A stretch of DNA of 64,000 bases from assembly GCA_016200325.1 (NCBI GenBank), contig JACQEZ010000019.1, positions 310,001-374,000 of the forward strand, read 5' to 3'. The translations under genes were made by a program, and so were the position numbers. Below the pieces are notes generated by a model that was given only the letters and a program-made list of their open reading frames with translations, made no database searches and was not told the origin of the DNA. Positions 16,973-25,699 of the stretch are shown here, one piece after another. This DNA comes from Candidatus Manganitrophaceae bacterium (lineage in GTDB: Bacteria; Nitrospirota; Nitrospiria; SBBL01; Manganitrophaceae). The first letter of the stretch is position 1; each line of letters begins with the position of its first letter.

Positions 16973-17045
16973 GCAGAACCTCCTTCGCTTCTGATCGGGT
17001 TTTCCACCGACGCTCACCGGTCCGACAACCGATTCCGCTCGCCAT
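16962..17045 (-). CDS. 27-codon upstream ORF with a consensus Shine-Dalgarno
   Basis: Reads MASGIGCRTG...KEVLHGD and stops at 16962. Its ATG has GAAGGAGGT directly upstream, stronger than most sites in the window, and its end overlaps the first codons of the VOC gene by 11 nt in another frame. This arrangement permits translational coupling. The peptide has no recognisable motif, so it could be a leader peptide or an accident. Confidence 0.4.
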   Translation of the reverse strand: MASGIGCRTGERRWKTRSEAKEVLHGD

Positions 17046-17305
17046 ACCTCCTTCAACAATAACTCAGGGGGCAATCTTGTTCAAGCGCGAAAAGAGGGGG
17101 TGAAACGACCGAGAGAGGCTTCGGGAAGATTGTTAAAAATTGGCGAATTAGTTTGATTTTTCAGAAGAGAGAATGGTATGCAGAAGGAAGGGCGCCGGAT
17201 CGGATGGCGTCGGGTCCATTGCAGCGGGATCGAATCCGTCCCTTTGATTCTGAAGGAATCCGGTCAACGCAGGCAGACACCTTCTTAAAGGAATCCCGGA
17301 GAACA
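16973..17305. other. Divergent intergenic region between the VOC and folate cyclo-ligase genes
   Basis: About 330 bp. The left part holds the 27-codon upstream ORF. An AT-rich patch at 17130-17165 is the likely promoter zone, but I see no convincing pair of -35 and -10 elements. The open frame from 17153 into the cyclo-ligase lacks a ribosome site at its start and I treat the stretch before 17306 as leader. Confidence 0.5.
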
Positions 17306-18022
17306 ATGTCTCTACAGGAGAAGAAACAAGCGATCCGGGAGAAAGTGTGGAATCTCCTTGAAGCGAAGGAGGCGGCCCGCTTTCCAGGCGCGCAGGGGCG
17401 GATTCCGAACTTTGTCGGGGCGGAGCGCTGCGCCGCACATCTCGATCAGCTGAAGGTCTGGCAGGCGGCACGGGTCATCAAGATCAATCCCGATGCGCCC
17501 CAACGGGCGATCCGCTACAAGGCGCTCCGGGACGGAAAACGTCTCTACATGGCGGTGCCGCGGCTGCGCCGGCTGGAGTGCTTCATCGAGCTTGACTCCG
17601 ATCGGATCGGTGAGAAGAAATGGTGGGAAGCCTCCAGCATCGTCGGGGCCGGCCACTGGGGTCGGACAGTAACGGTCGAAGAGATGGAGCCGATCGACCT
17701 CATTTTTTGCGGATCGGTTGCGGTGAGCCGGGACGGCGGGCGGATCGGAAAGGGGGAGGGCTACTCCGACCTCGAGTATGCGTTGGCGACCGAGGCGGGG
17801 AAGGTCCGGCCCGACACGCCGATCGTCACCAGCGTCCATCCGCTCCAGATCTTGGATCGCACCTTCCCCTGGGCGGAGCACGACATCCCAGTCGATTTCA
17901 TCCTCACGCCGAGGAAGGTCATCGTCTGCCGCAGCCGCTACCCGCGGCCGAAGGGGGTCGAGTGGGATCTGTTGACCGAGGAGAAAATCGAGGCGATTCC
18001 GGCGCTGAAGGAGAAGCGATGA
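17306..18022 (+). CDS. 5-formyltetrahydrofolate cyclo-ligase family protein
   Basis: A 238-residue enzyme. It begins MSLQEKKQAIREKVWNLLEA, with GGAGAAC just before the ATG. It carries the family signature GRIGKGEGYSDLEYALATEA (about residues 143-162), corresponding to the GxGxGYYD loop that binds ATP and folate. A conserved HDIPVDFILTP follows. The enzyme converts 5-formyl-THF to 5,10-methenyl-THF with ATP. The signature is GKGEGYSDLEYA rather than GKGGGYYDRYL, as in the subfamily also found in archaea and plants; a related but different substrate cannot be excluded. The next gene overlaps its stop by 4 nt. Confidence 0.8.
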   Translation: MSLQEKKQAIREKVWNLLEAKEAARFPGAQGRIPNFVGAERCAAHLDQLKVWQAARVIKINPDAPQRAIRYKALRDGKRLYMAVPRLRRLECFIELDSDRIGEKKWWEASSIVGAGHWGRTVTVEEMEPIDLIFCGSVAVSRDGGRIGKGEGYSDLEYALATEAGKVRPDTPIVTSVHPLQILDRTFPWAEHDIPVDFILTPRKVIVCRSRYPRPKGVEWDLLTEEKIEAIPALKEKR

Positions 18023-19092
18023 GGCGCCCTCTATTTAGACCGACACCCGCCGGACCGACCCGCCGCGGCCTGATCGGACTGCTCTTTCTCTTTTTGCTTT
18101 TTTTGCTCTTTTTGCTTCTGTCCGTCGCGGTGAAACCCGATCCGATCGGGCGTGCCCTCGCGCAGGCCCCCTCGTTCCAGCCGCTCCTTCTGGCGTTCGA
18201 CCCGACCCAAGACCGGCTCTTTGCAACGACGGTCGGCGACGACCGGCGCGGCTCGCAGCTCCTCGTCTTCCCGCAGCCGGGCAAAAAGGGAACCCGCCCC
18301 GGCGCTTCGCTCGACCTCGCCAACGTCGTTTCCGGACTCTGGTATGATCCCGACGCGAAGAGCCTTTTTGTCTCCGACGCCACCGACCATGCGCTGCTGA
18401 TCTTTGATCGGTTCGATCCCCGCTCCACGACCCGCGCCAGCCGGGTCCTCCGGCGGTTTAACTTCCCGACCGGCATCTACGCCGACCGCGGCCGTCTCTT
18501 TGTCGCAGACGCCCACCCCGGCGCCCTGCTGGTCTTCGAGAAATCGAAGGAGATCGAGGGGGAGCGCCGTCCCGACCGGACGATCGGCCCGGAGAAGAGC
18601 GGCCTCAACGGCCCCTTCGCCATGGCGGCCGATCTCGACCGGCGGCGCCTCTATGTGTCGAACTTCGACGGGGTGCTGATCTTTCACCTCGACGACCTCA
18701 CCGCGCCGCCCGAGCGCGTTCCCCTCCCGAAGGGGACGCTTGCCCGCGGCCTTGCGTTCGATCCCCGCGCGAAGCGCCTCTATATCGCGGCGCCGATGCT
18801 CCGCTCCTATTTCGTCTATGACGGAGAGCGGTTGGAGCAACTCCGGATTCAGGGAGCGACCGGCGCCTTTCCCTTTTCCATCGCGGTCGATTCCGAAGGC
18901 AACCGGCTCTACCTGGCGGGGGTCGCCGCCGAAATCGGGGTGATTGAAGCGGCGAGCGGCGGCCCGGGGGGAAGAGAGCGGACGATCGATCGGTGGATTC
19001 GGTGGGGTGAGGAGTCGCCCCCGGCCGACGCGCCCGAACCGGCGCCGGGCGGTCCGGGTTTTGTGCGGCAAGATCGCCGGACCCCTTCTTGA
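18019..19092 (+). CDS. Membrane-anchored beta-propeller (YncE/NHL-like) protein
   Basis: A 357-residue protein with one N-terminal hydrophobic segment (LIGLLFLFLLFLLFLLLSVA, about residues 19-38), an anchor or signal peptide. About six repeats follow in which a strand ends in a (R/K)L(Y/F)V-type stretch: DRLFATTVG, KSLFVSDATDHA, GRLFVADAHPGA, RRLYVSNFDG, KRLYIAAP and NRLYLAGVA. This is the pattern of extracytoplasmic WD40/YncE-like propellers. The ATG overlaps the stop codon of the cyclo-ligase gene (ATGA), so the two are coupled, although no functional link is obvious. Confidence 0.75.
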   Translation: MRRPLFRPTPAGPTRRGLIGLLFLFLLFLLFLLLSVAVKPDPIGRALAQAPSFQPLLLAFDPTQDRLFATTVGDDRRGSQLLVFPQPGKKGTRPGASLDLANVVSGLWYDPDAKSLFVSDATDHALLIFDRFDPRSTTRASRVLRRFNFPTGIYADRGRLFVADAHPGALLVFEKSKEIEGERRPDRTIGPEKSGLNGPFAMAADLDRRRLYVSNFDGVLIFHLDDLTAPPERVPLPKGTLARGLAFDPRAKRLYIAAPMLRSYFVYDGERLEQLRIQGATGAFPFSIAVDSEGNRLYLAGVAAEIGVIEAASGGPGGRERTIDRWIRWGEESPPADAPEPAPGGPGFVRQDRRTPS

Positions 19093-19104
19093 GGATTTAA
19101 AAGA

Positions 19105-19641
19105 TCATTCGCCCGATATAATAGACAAGGCCTTTTCGTGGATGTCGAGGTCTGGGTCGGAAAAGAGAACGAACCGGATCTGCTGAACCGATTGAAGCGT
19201 GGGGATCTTCTCTTGGATCGTCCGAAAGGCGACCTCCGCCGCCGCCTTCATCGGATAGCCGAAAATGCCGGTGGAGATCGCGGGAAAGGCGATCGCGGCG
19301 ATCTGATGCGCCTCGGCGAGATCGAGCGCGCGCGAATAACACCGGGCCAACAGCGCCGCTTCCGGTTTGTCTCTTCCATAAACGGGACCGAGGCAATGAA
19401 TGACATACCGGTTCGGCAGTCGATGTCCGCCGGTGATCACAGCCTCCCCGGGGCGAATCGGCGCCAGCGGCCGGCCCTCTTCCGCCAGCCCCGGACCGGC
19501 CGCCCGATGGATCGCCCCCGCAACGCCGCCCCCCATCGTCAGCTCGGCATTTGCCGCATTCACGATCGCCGCAACATCGGGCTGGGCGGCGATGTTCCCT
19601 TTGATGCACTCGACCGTCACACCGGAAAGAACCCGCTTCAT
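19105..19641 (-). CDS. Macro-domain ADP-ribose hydrolase (O-acetyl-ADP-ribose deacetylase type)
   Basis: A 178-residue single macro domain. Signature stretches are IVNAANAELTMGGGVAGAIH (residues 26-45), the adenosine and distal-ribose loop, and FPAISTGIFGYPM (about residues 119-131), the phosphate loop. The Asn-Ala-Ala-Asn and GGGVAGAIH motifs match the MacroD/YmdB-like branch that hydrolyses O-acetyl-ADP-ribose or ADP-ribosyl esters and phosphates. Initiation at 19641 gives MKRVLSGVTVECIKGNI, the usual start. The divergent neighbour pair includes a 2H phosphoesterase, which together suggest ADP-ribose-phosphate processing. Confidence 0.9.
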   Translation of the reverse strand: MKRVLSGVTVECIKGNIAAQPDVAAIVNAANAELTMGGGVAGAIHRAAGPGLAEEGRPLAPIRPGEAVITGGHRLPNRYVIHCLGPVYGRDKPEAALLARCYSRALDLAEAHQIAAIAFPAISTGIFGYPMKAAAEVAFRTIQEKIPTLQSVQQIRFVLFSDPDLDIHEKALSIISGE

Positions 19642-19794
19642 CGCTCCGCCTCCTCCTTTGAATGCTTTTAAACGATCCCTTTTGGCAAGACCGTTCCATG
19701 AAAATGGAGCGCGCAGGCCATCACGGCCGGTCCCTTGCTTTGGACCCTCTTCCTCTTTATGATGATCGCTTCATCTACGTGGAGGAGAAGACGC

Positions 19795-20163
19795 ATGCCT
19801 TACATCGCACCCCATGCCAGAACCGAGTTTGATCCTTTAATCGACGCGCTCGCCCGGCGGATCGCCCTCCAGGCCGAAGCCGATGGACAGGACGGCGCCT
19901 TTGCCGGCTCGCTCAACTATTGCTGCACGCGGCTCGCGCTTCAGGTGGTCCGGCTCCGGTTCGGGAAGATGCGCTACTGGCTCATCGCCCTGATCACCGG
20001 GACCTTCCAGAATATCTCCGAGGAGTTCTATCGCCGCGTGGCGATTCCCTATGAGGAGAAGCAGATCGAGAAGAACGGCGATGTCGATCTCTACCGGCAC
20101 TTTGTCGACGAGATGGGAGATAACCTCCGTCCAGGAGCCGGCCGTGACCCGGATCGCGTGTGA
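19795..20163 (+). CDS. Conserved protein of unknown function (DUF6899-like)
   Basis: A 122-residue protein beginning MPYIAPHARTEFDPLIDALA, with GGAGGAGAAG upstream of the ATG at 19795. Conserved-looking stretches are FAGSLNYCCTRLALQVVRLR, YWLIALITGTFQNISEEFYR and VAIPYEEKQIEKNGDV. I associate this pattern with a family of small proteins in bacteria and phages (DUF6899, from memory). No catalytic role is known to me. The 2H phosphoesterase gene overlaps its last 20 nt, so they are translated together. Confidence 0.65.
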   Translation: MPYIAPHARTEFDPLIDALARRIALQAEADGQDGAFAGSLNYCCTRLALQVVRLRFGKMRYWLIALITGTFQNISEEFYRRVAIPYEEKQIEKNGDVDLYRHFVDEMGDNLRPGAGRDPDRV

Positions 20164-20779
20164 CATCGTTCTGCTTCCCCCCCGAGAGATCGCGGAGGCG
20201 GCCCTTCGGCTCAATCGGGCGCTGCTCGGACGCTTTGATCCGAAGATCGTGCTGAATCAAAACGACTGTCTGCCGCATCTCTCCCTCGCGATGGGGGCGC
20301 TCCGGGAAGAGGCGCTCCCCGCCGCGGCCGACCTCTTGGCGGAGGTGGCATCGCACTTTCCGCCGATCTCCCTCACCGTCACCGGGATCGAAGCCGGGGG
20401 GATCGCAACCGGCGAGCCGGTCTCCAGCTTGAAGATCGAGCGGACCCCTTCGCTCCAAGCGCTGCACGAGACGGTCCTCCGCCGGATGAAACCCCTTTTC
20501 CTAGAGGCGGCGGCGGACGATTTCATCGGCTTTCCCGAGGTCCAACAGACGAGCGTCGACTGGGTCAACCGCTACGCCGCGGCCGCCGCCTATGACCGCT
20601 TCTCCCCCCACATCACCCTCGGCGTCGGGACGCTCGAACCGGACATCCTGCCGCTGCCGCCGCCGGGAATCGCCACCCGGCTGGCCCTCTGCCACCTCGG
20701 CAATTACTGCACCTGCCGGAAAATCCTTTTCGAAATTGAACTCCCCGGAGAAACCGCGCAATCCCGCGCAATCCGATAG
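20144..20779 (+). CDS. 2H phosphoesterase (2'-5' RNA ligase / cyclic phosphodiesterase family)
   Basis: About 211 residues starting at GTG 20144 (VTRIACDIVLLPP), inside the end of the upstream gene. The two defining H-x-(S/T)-x motifs are present: LPHLSLAMG near residue 42 and SPHITLGVG near residue 155. A two-fold LigT-like fold is expected. Family members open 2',3'-cyclic phosphates, including the ADP-ribose 1'',2''-cyclic phosphate made during tRNA 2'-phosphate removal. A macro-domain hydrolase is encoded divergently next to it, consistent with sequential processing of such a product, but substrate is not proven. Confidence 0.78.
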   Translation: MTRIACDIVLLPPREIAEAALRLNRALLGRFDPKIVLNQNDCLPHLSLAMGALREEALPAAADLLAEVASHFPPISLTVTGIEAGGIATGEPVSSLKIERTPSLQALHETVLRRMKPLFLEAAADDFIGFPEVQQTSVDWVNRYAAAAAYDRFSPHITLGVGTLEPDILPLPPPGIATRLALCHLGNYCTCRKILFEIELPGETAQSRAIR

Positions 20780-20823
20780 AAGATCAGACGCGATCGGTCT
20801 CCCCGGAACGGTCACCCTAACGA

Positions 20824-21909
20824 TCACCCTATATCACCCGATAGATGATCGATCAATTTGGTTCCGGGGATCTGCAGGACGAAGCCGGAGCCAAAGGCGC
20901 CGGCGGGGGTACAGGCGCCGTGGCAGACGGCGGCCGGCGGCCGGTCGAGCAGCCGCTCCACCGAATGAACCGCCGACATCGCGGTGAAGTCGTACGCCTC
21001 CGCCGTCGTGAGCCACGCTTCGGCGGCATTCCCTTTTTCATCCGACGCCCGCGCCCAGAGGGCCGACCGTCCCAGTCGCCGCGCGTCGGCGTCCGGCCCT
21101 TTGATCACGGCGTGCGCCACGCGCGCCGCCATCCGCCGGATCGCATCGGTCGCCAGGAGCCGTTCGAGGAGCGGCCCGGTCCAACGCATCAGGCGGATCA
21201 CCGGCGCGGGAAGGGCCAGATAAGTTGTGATGTTCGGAATGCCGGTCGTCCAGTAGGCGGCGGCCAGCTCGCCGAGGCTCGCCGGCGCCACTGTCCGGAT
21301 CCCGCCGGGAAATCGAATCCGCCGCGTCCCCTCGCCCGTCGGCAGGGCCGTCAGTCCGCCGTCGCGGCGGACCCGTGTTCCGCGCGGGAGCTGCTGCAGC
21401 ATCGTCTTCGCCGTTCCGGGACTGACACCGGTCAGCGCCGCGACGGCAAGCTCCAACCGGGTCGCCCCCGGCACCTTTTCGAAGACATACCTTGCAAGAC
21501 AATCTCCCGGAACGACATCGAACCCCGCCCCCGGCAGCAGCGTGATGCCGCGCTGCTTCGCCTCCGGATCGCGGGCGAAGAGCGCCTCGAAGACCCCAAT
21601 CTCGCCCGTGATGTCGACATAGTGCGTCCCCCCGGCGAGACACGCCTCGGCCATCGGGCCGCTCGTCTCGACAAACGGCCCCGCCGCGTTGAGCACGAGG
21701 GAGCATTCGGCCACCGCTTTGGCCAATGTGGTTTGGTCTGTTAACTCAAGAACGAGCGGATCGAGTCCGAACCGCTTTGCAAGGGGGATCAGCCGTGTGG
21801 CCGACCGGCCCGCCACCACCGGCCGATGTCCGCGCCGGACCGCCTCCGCGGTCATCAGCGCTCCGGAATAGCCATAGGCCCCATAAATCATCCACCGTTT
21901 CTCCGGCAT
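20824..21909 (-). CDS. Saccharopine dehydrogenase-like NAD(P)-binding reductase
   Basis: A 361-residue protein with an N-terminal Rossmann fold: WMIYGAYGYSGALMTAEAVR (GxYGYxG nucleotide-binding loop), VVAGRS, then LVLNAAGPFVETSGPMAEAC and THYVDITGE. This is the trans-acting enoyl reductase/saccharopine reductase-like branch, whose members reduce polyketide- or lipid-linked substrates or have unknown roles. The C-terminal half carries a GAFGSGFVLQIPGT-like tail seen in this branch. It is monocistronic as far as the sequence shows; the real substrate is not evident from neighbours. Confidence 0.82.
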   Translation of the reverse strand: MPEKRWMIYGAYGYSGALMTAEAVRRGHRPVVAGRSATRLIPLAKRFGLDPLVLELTDQTTLAKAVAECSLVLNAAGPFVETSGPMAEACLAGGTHYVDITGEIGVFEALFARDPEAKQRGITLLPGAGFDVVPGDCLARYVFEKVPGATRLELAVAALTGVSPGTAKTMLQQLPRGTRVRRDGGLTALPTGEGTRRIRFPGGIRTVAPASLGELAAAYWTTGIPNITTYLALPAPVIRLMRWTGPLLERLLATDAIRRMAARVAHAVIKGPDADARRLGRSALWARASDEKGNAAEAWLTTAEAYDFTAMSAVHSVERLLDRPPAAVCHGACTPAGAFGSGFVLQIPGTKLIDHLSGDIG

Positions 21910-22108
21910 CGCCGCCTCCCTCTTTTATGACGCAAACCCTCAGGGCGCCACCTGATTCACTTTGATTATAGATCGGAGAGACTTGAAGAAGGAAGAGCGC
22001 TATGCTGTAATATTGGAAAGGGAAGCAGAGACTCCCGGCGGGCATTCCGGCCGCTTAGATCGCGCAAAAGGGCGATTTTCTGGGCTTCTCTTTAGATGAA
22101 TTTCGCGG

Positions 22109-22137
22109 TTGACAGCTTAACCTAAACCCTTCATTAT
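22109..22137 (+). promoter_or_regulatory. Promoter of the secreted carboxypeptidase-regulatory-like protein gene
   Basis: TTGACA (22109-22114), a 17-bp spacer and CATTAT (22132-22137). The gene starts at 22150 with GAGAGAG before the ATG. The -10 match is weak, the -35 perfect. Confidence 0.45.
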
Positions 22138-22149
22138 TATAGAGAGAGC

Positions 22150-23109
22150 ATGGCGCTGATGAAGAAGCAAATCGACATTTTCAAATGGACCCTCCTCATC
22201 CTTCTCTGCCTGGTGGTGAGCCCCGTCTTTGCTTATGACACCGCCCCGGTAGAACAAGGGGGAACGATCACCGGGAAGGCGGTCCTCAGCGGTCCGATTC
22301 CCGAACCCCGCACTTTTCCGATGGTGCTTTATCCGTTCGGCGACTTTTGCAAGAAGATCTCCGACGGACAGGGGCTCGTCCTCCTCAAAGAATTCAATGT
22401 CGACCCCGCCGGGGGACTCCAAGATGTGGTCGTCGCCGTCCAGAATGTGACGGGCGGAAAAGGATTTCGCTCCAACGAAAACAAGCTCGTCACGGTCAAT
22501 TGTATGTTTCACCCCTCCGAGGTCACGGAGGACGAGCAGTTCGATACAAAAGACGGAAATCTGATTCACATCCATCCCTTGGTCAGCGTCATGCGGAACC
22601 ACCATCTCCTCTCGGTGGTCAATCGCGACCCGGTGATCCACGATGCGCAGATCTATCAAAAAGAGACCGGTCATCGGGTGGTCCGCTTTCCGATTCCGGT
22701 CACCAACCGGCCCAACCGCGGCTGGGTCGATCTCGACGCCGGAAAAAAGATCGCCCAGATTATCTGCGGCATGCACGAATATATGCAGACCTGGGTCTGG
22801 GTCGTCGACAATCCCTATTTTGACAAGACAACCCGAACCGGAGAGTTTTCCATCGACCGGCTCCCCCCGGGGACCTATAAGGTAACCGCGTGGCACCCCC
22901 ACATGAAGCCGATCGAGAAGACGGTGACCGTGCCGCCCAACGGCCAGGTGGAGCTCAACTTCGAGTTTGACGCCCGCCAGGTGATCCGACCGATTTATGA
23001 GACGCAGGAGGCATTCCGTATCCCCCCGGAGATGGAACAGAATCTCGACATCTTCGGATGTGAGGGCCCTTACTGCGTCAAAGGCGAGCATCACCATCAC
23101 GAGGATTAA
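22150..23109 (+). CDS. Secreted protein with a carboxypeptidase regulatory-like domain
   Basis: A 319-residue protein with a signal peptide (WTLLILLCLVVSPVFA). It has a central histidine- and cysteine-containing region (IHIHPLVSVMRNHHLLSV; ICGMHEYMQTWVWVVDNPYF) and a beta-sandwich of the carboxypeptidase regulatory-like type (TGEFSIDRLPPGTYKVTAWH, about residues 240-259). CxMHxxM and the preceding histidines resemble a type I copper site of cupredoxins, so metal binding is possible. The C-terminus ends GEHHHHED, another potential metal ligand cluster. Function unknown; a periplasmic redox or metal role is an inference. Confidence 0.7.
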   Translation: MALMKKQIDIFKWTLLILLCLVVSPVFAYDTAPVEQGGTITGKAVLSGPIPEPRTFPMVLYPFGDFCKKISDGQGLVLLKEFNVDPAGGLQDVVVAVQNVTGGKGFRSNENKLVTVNCMFHPSEVTEDEQFDTKDGNLIHIHPLVSVMRNHHLLSVVNRDPVIHDAQIYQKETGHRVVRFPIPVTNRPNRGWVDLDAGKKIAQIICGMHEYMQTWVWVVDNPYFDKTTRTGEFSIDRLPPGTYKVTAWHPHMKPIEKTVTVPPNGQVELNFEFDARQVIRPIYETQEAFRIPPEMEQNLDIFGCEGPYCVKGEHHHHED

Positions 23110-23165
23110 AAAGCCCCGTAAATCGCCGCCCCTCTATTTTCCGTGCGTTTTTGAATAGACTGGAT

Positions 23166-25655
23166 TTAGGCGGGTGACTGCCCTTTCTTAAATCCCCACG
23201 GCGACCGGTTGAGCCAGAAAGAGAGCTCCTCCGGGGGAAGGGGCCGGCTGATATAATAGCCCTGGAGCTCATCACATCCGAGGCGGGATAACTGCTCCCA
23301 GAGGGTTTCATTTTCGACCCCTTCCGCGATGACCTTTAATCCCAAATTATGCGCCAGATCGATCGTCGAGCGGACGATGACCGCATCGTTCTCATCGGTC
23401 GCCATGCCGAGGACGAACGATTTATCGATCTTGATTTCGTCGACCGGCAGCCGCTTTAAATAGGCGAGCGAGGAGTAGCCGGTCCCGAAGTCATCGATCG
23501 AAAGCCCCACCCCCCTTTCGCTCAGCCGGGTCAGCACCTCCCTCGCCAAATTCGGATCGGCCATGATGGCGCTCTCGGTAATCTCCAGCATCAGACGGCC
23601 CGGCGCGACCTCGTTGCGTTGAAGCGCCTCCAAGACCCGCTCCACCAATCGCGACTCCTGGAGATTTCGGGTCGAGAGGTTGACGGAGATTCCGATCTCC
23701 ATCCCCGACCGGCTCCAGAGACGGCACTGCCGAAGCGCCGCTTCCAAGACCCACTGGGTGAGCGGCCGGATCAGTCCGGTCTTCTCGGCCGACCCGATGA
23801 ATTGATCGGGAGGAATAAACCCCTGTTCCGGATGTTGCCATCGGACCAATGCCTCGACCCCGATCACCCGCTGCGTCTTGAGATCGATCTTCGGCTGAAA
23901 ATGAAGCCGCAGCTGCTCCTGATCGATCGCGTTGCGCAGCTCTCCCATCAAGGCGAGACGACGATGGCTGTGTGGGTCATATTGGGCGTCATAGAGGAGA
24001 TGGCTGCGGCCGCGTTGCTTCGCCATATACATGGCGACATCGGCCCGCTGCAGCAGGCTCTCCGGATTCTCGCCATGATCGGGGTAGAGGGCGATGCCGA
24101 TGCTCGCCTCTACGGCAATCGGAAGTCCTTCGATGATGAGCGGAGCGGCCAGCGCGTCTTGGATCTGTTGGACGACCCTGTAAACCTCCTCCGCCGTCGC
24201 GATCTCCGGGAGAAGGATGGCAAATTCATCCCCGCCGAGCCGCGCAACCAGATTGGGCTCGAAAAGCACCCCCTTGAGGCGCGCCCCCACCTCATGAAGG
24301 AGAATATCCCCCCGATGGTGTCCCAGGGTGTCATTGATCTCTTTGAAGCGATCCAAGTCCATCAGGAGCAGAAAGAACGGCTTGCCTCGATGCGCATCGG
24401 TCCGGAGGGTATTCAGGATCCGATCATAGAGGTTGTTGCGATTCGGGAGGCCGGTCAGCGTATCGTAAAAGGCCATATGCTGAATCAGCTCTTCCGCCTG
24501 TCGCCGCTCGGTGATGTCTTGGGTCACCCCGATCATTCGGATCACCCGGCCGCCGCCGTCCCGATAGGCCTGGCCCTGCGTCTCCAGCCACCGGACCTCG
24601 CCGTCCGATCGAACAATCCGAAAATCATTCCGGTAGGGGACGTTTCCTTGAACCGAGCGGTCGAGGACCTCCTGAAATTTTTTTCGGTCCTCGGGATGAA
24701 CCCGCTCCAAGAACGATGCATAGCGGGTCTCCGAGACCGGCCACTCGGGACCATACATCTCCTGATGGTGCCCGCTTCGGATCAGCCGGCCGGTCCGAAC
24801 ATCCCAGTCCCAGGTGTACATCCGGGCCGCATTGATCGCCATCCGAAGCCGCTCTTCACTCTCCTTCAGCGCGAGCCCCGCCTCCCTCCGCTCGGTGATA
24901 TCCCGGGCATTGATGATGCCGATCGCGGCGCCGGAAGGGTCAAGATGGGCTCTCCCCATCGATTCGAGGACGCGCCAGGATCCGTCCCGGTGCCGAAAAC
25001 GGAATTCGATCAATACAGTTTTCTCCGGCGCCTGCGCCCCTTGCGTGATGCCGGCCATCAGCAAAGAGAGGTCGTCGGGAGGAACATACTGAAAGAGGTT
25101 TTTCCCCGCCAGCTCCCCCTGCCGATAGCCCAAGATCCGCTCGATCGACGGGCTGTCATAGAGGATCAGCCCCTTCATATCGATGACGGTGATCAGGTCC
25201 GATGAATTCTCGATCAACGACTGGAAATATTCCTCCTTCTGGTGCAGCGTCTTCTCCGCCTGCGCATGGTCCCGGCGCAGGGCGACCTCCCGCAGCTCCC
25301 GATCGATCGCCGGAAGCAGGCGCTTCATGTTTCCTTTCATGACGTAATCTTTTGCCCCGCTCTTCATCGCCTCGACCGCCCTCTTTTCGGCGATCGTGCC
25401 GGAGACAAAAATAAAGGGGAGGTCGATCCCCCGCTCCTTCAATAGCTTCAGCGCGGCCACGCCGTTGAAGTGGGGCATCGAGTAATCGCCGAACGCGATG
25501 TCCCACGCCTGGCGGTCGAGGGCCGCGTTGAGTCCGTCGGCCGTACAGACCCGCTCACAGGCCGGCTCATACCCGCCGCGACGCAGCTCCGCAATCAACA
25601 GCTCGGCATCTTCCGCCGAATCTTCAACGATCAACACCCGAAGTGGTTTTTTCAT
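23166..25655 (-). CDS. Response regulator with PAS, GGDEF and EAL domains (c-di-GMP enzyme)
   Basis: An 829-residue signalling protein. A REC domain (residues 1-120; LRVLIVEDSAEDAEL) is followed by two PAS/PAC modules (about 145-400), a GGDEF domain (about 410-565, ARLGGDEFAILLPE) and an EAL domain (about 575-820). The EAL domain has EALVRW, DDFGTGYSSLAYL and IAEGVEN, so its catalytic residues look intact. The GGDEF motif is intact but the RxxD inhibitory site before it is absent. I chose the start at 25655 (MKKPLRVLIVED), which has AAGGGGA upstream. It closes a three-gene signalling operon and probably receives phosphate from the upstream kinase. Confidence 0.9.
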   Translation of the reverse strand: MKKPLRVLIVEDSAEDAELLIAELRRGGYEPACERVCTADGLNAALDRQAWDIAFGDYSMPHFNGVAALKLLKERGIDLPFIFVSGTIAEKRAVEAMKSGAKDYVMKGNMKRLLPAIDRELREVALRRDHAQAEKTLHQKEEYFQSLIENSSDLITVIDMKGLILYDSPSIERILGYRQGELAGKNLFQYVPPDDLSLLMAGITQGAQAPEKTVLIEFRFRHRDGSWRVLESMGRAHLDPSGAAIGIINARDITERREAGLALKESEERLRMAINAARMYTWDWDVRTGRLIRSGHHQEMYGPEWPVSETRYASFLERVHPEDRKKFQEVLDRSVQGNVPYRNDFRIVRSDGEVRWLETQGQAYRDGGGRVIRMIGVTQDITERRQAEELIQHMAFYDTLTGLPNRNNLYDRILNTLRTDAHRGKPFFLLLMDLDRFKEINDTLGHHRGDILLHEVGARLKGVLFEPNLVARLGGDEFAILLPEIATAEEVYRVVQQIQDALAAPLIIEGLPIAVEASIGIALYPDHGENPESLLQRADVAMYMAKQRGRSHLLYDAQYDPHSHRRLALMGELRNAIDQEQLRLHFQPKIDLKTQRVIGVEALVRWQHPEQGFIPPDQFIGSAEKTGLIRPLTQWVLEAALRQCRLWSRSGMEIGISVNLSTRNLQESRLVERVLEALQRNEVAPGRLMLEITESAIMADPNLAREVLTRLSERGVGLSIDDFGTGYSSLAYLKRLPVDEIKIDKSFVLGMATDENDAVIVRSTIDLAHNLGLKVIAEGVENETLWEQLSRLGCDELQGYYISRPLPPEELSFWLNRSPWGFKKGQSPA

Positions 25656-25699
25656 TCCCCTTCTCTCGCCTTCAACAGATAAACGACTCACTACCAGGC

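Noticed and set aside
23619-25205. A 528-codon plus-strand frame opposite the GGDEF/EAL gene
   Set aside because: The minus strand has intact REC, PAS, GGDEF and EAL motifs. The plus frame has no ribosome site and shows antisense composition.
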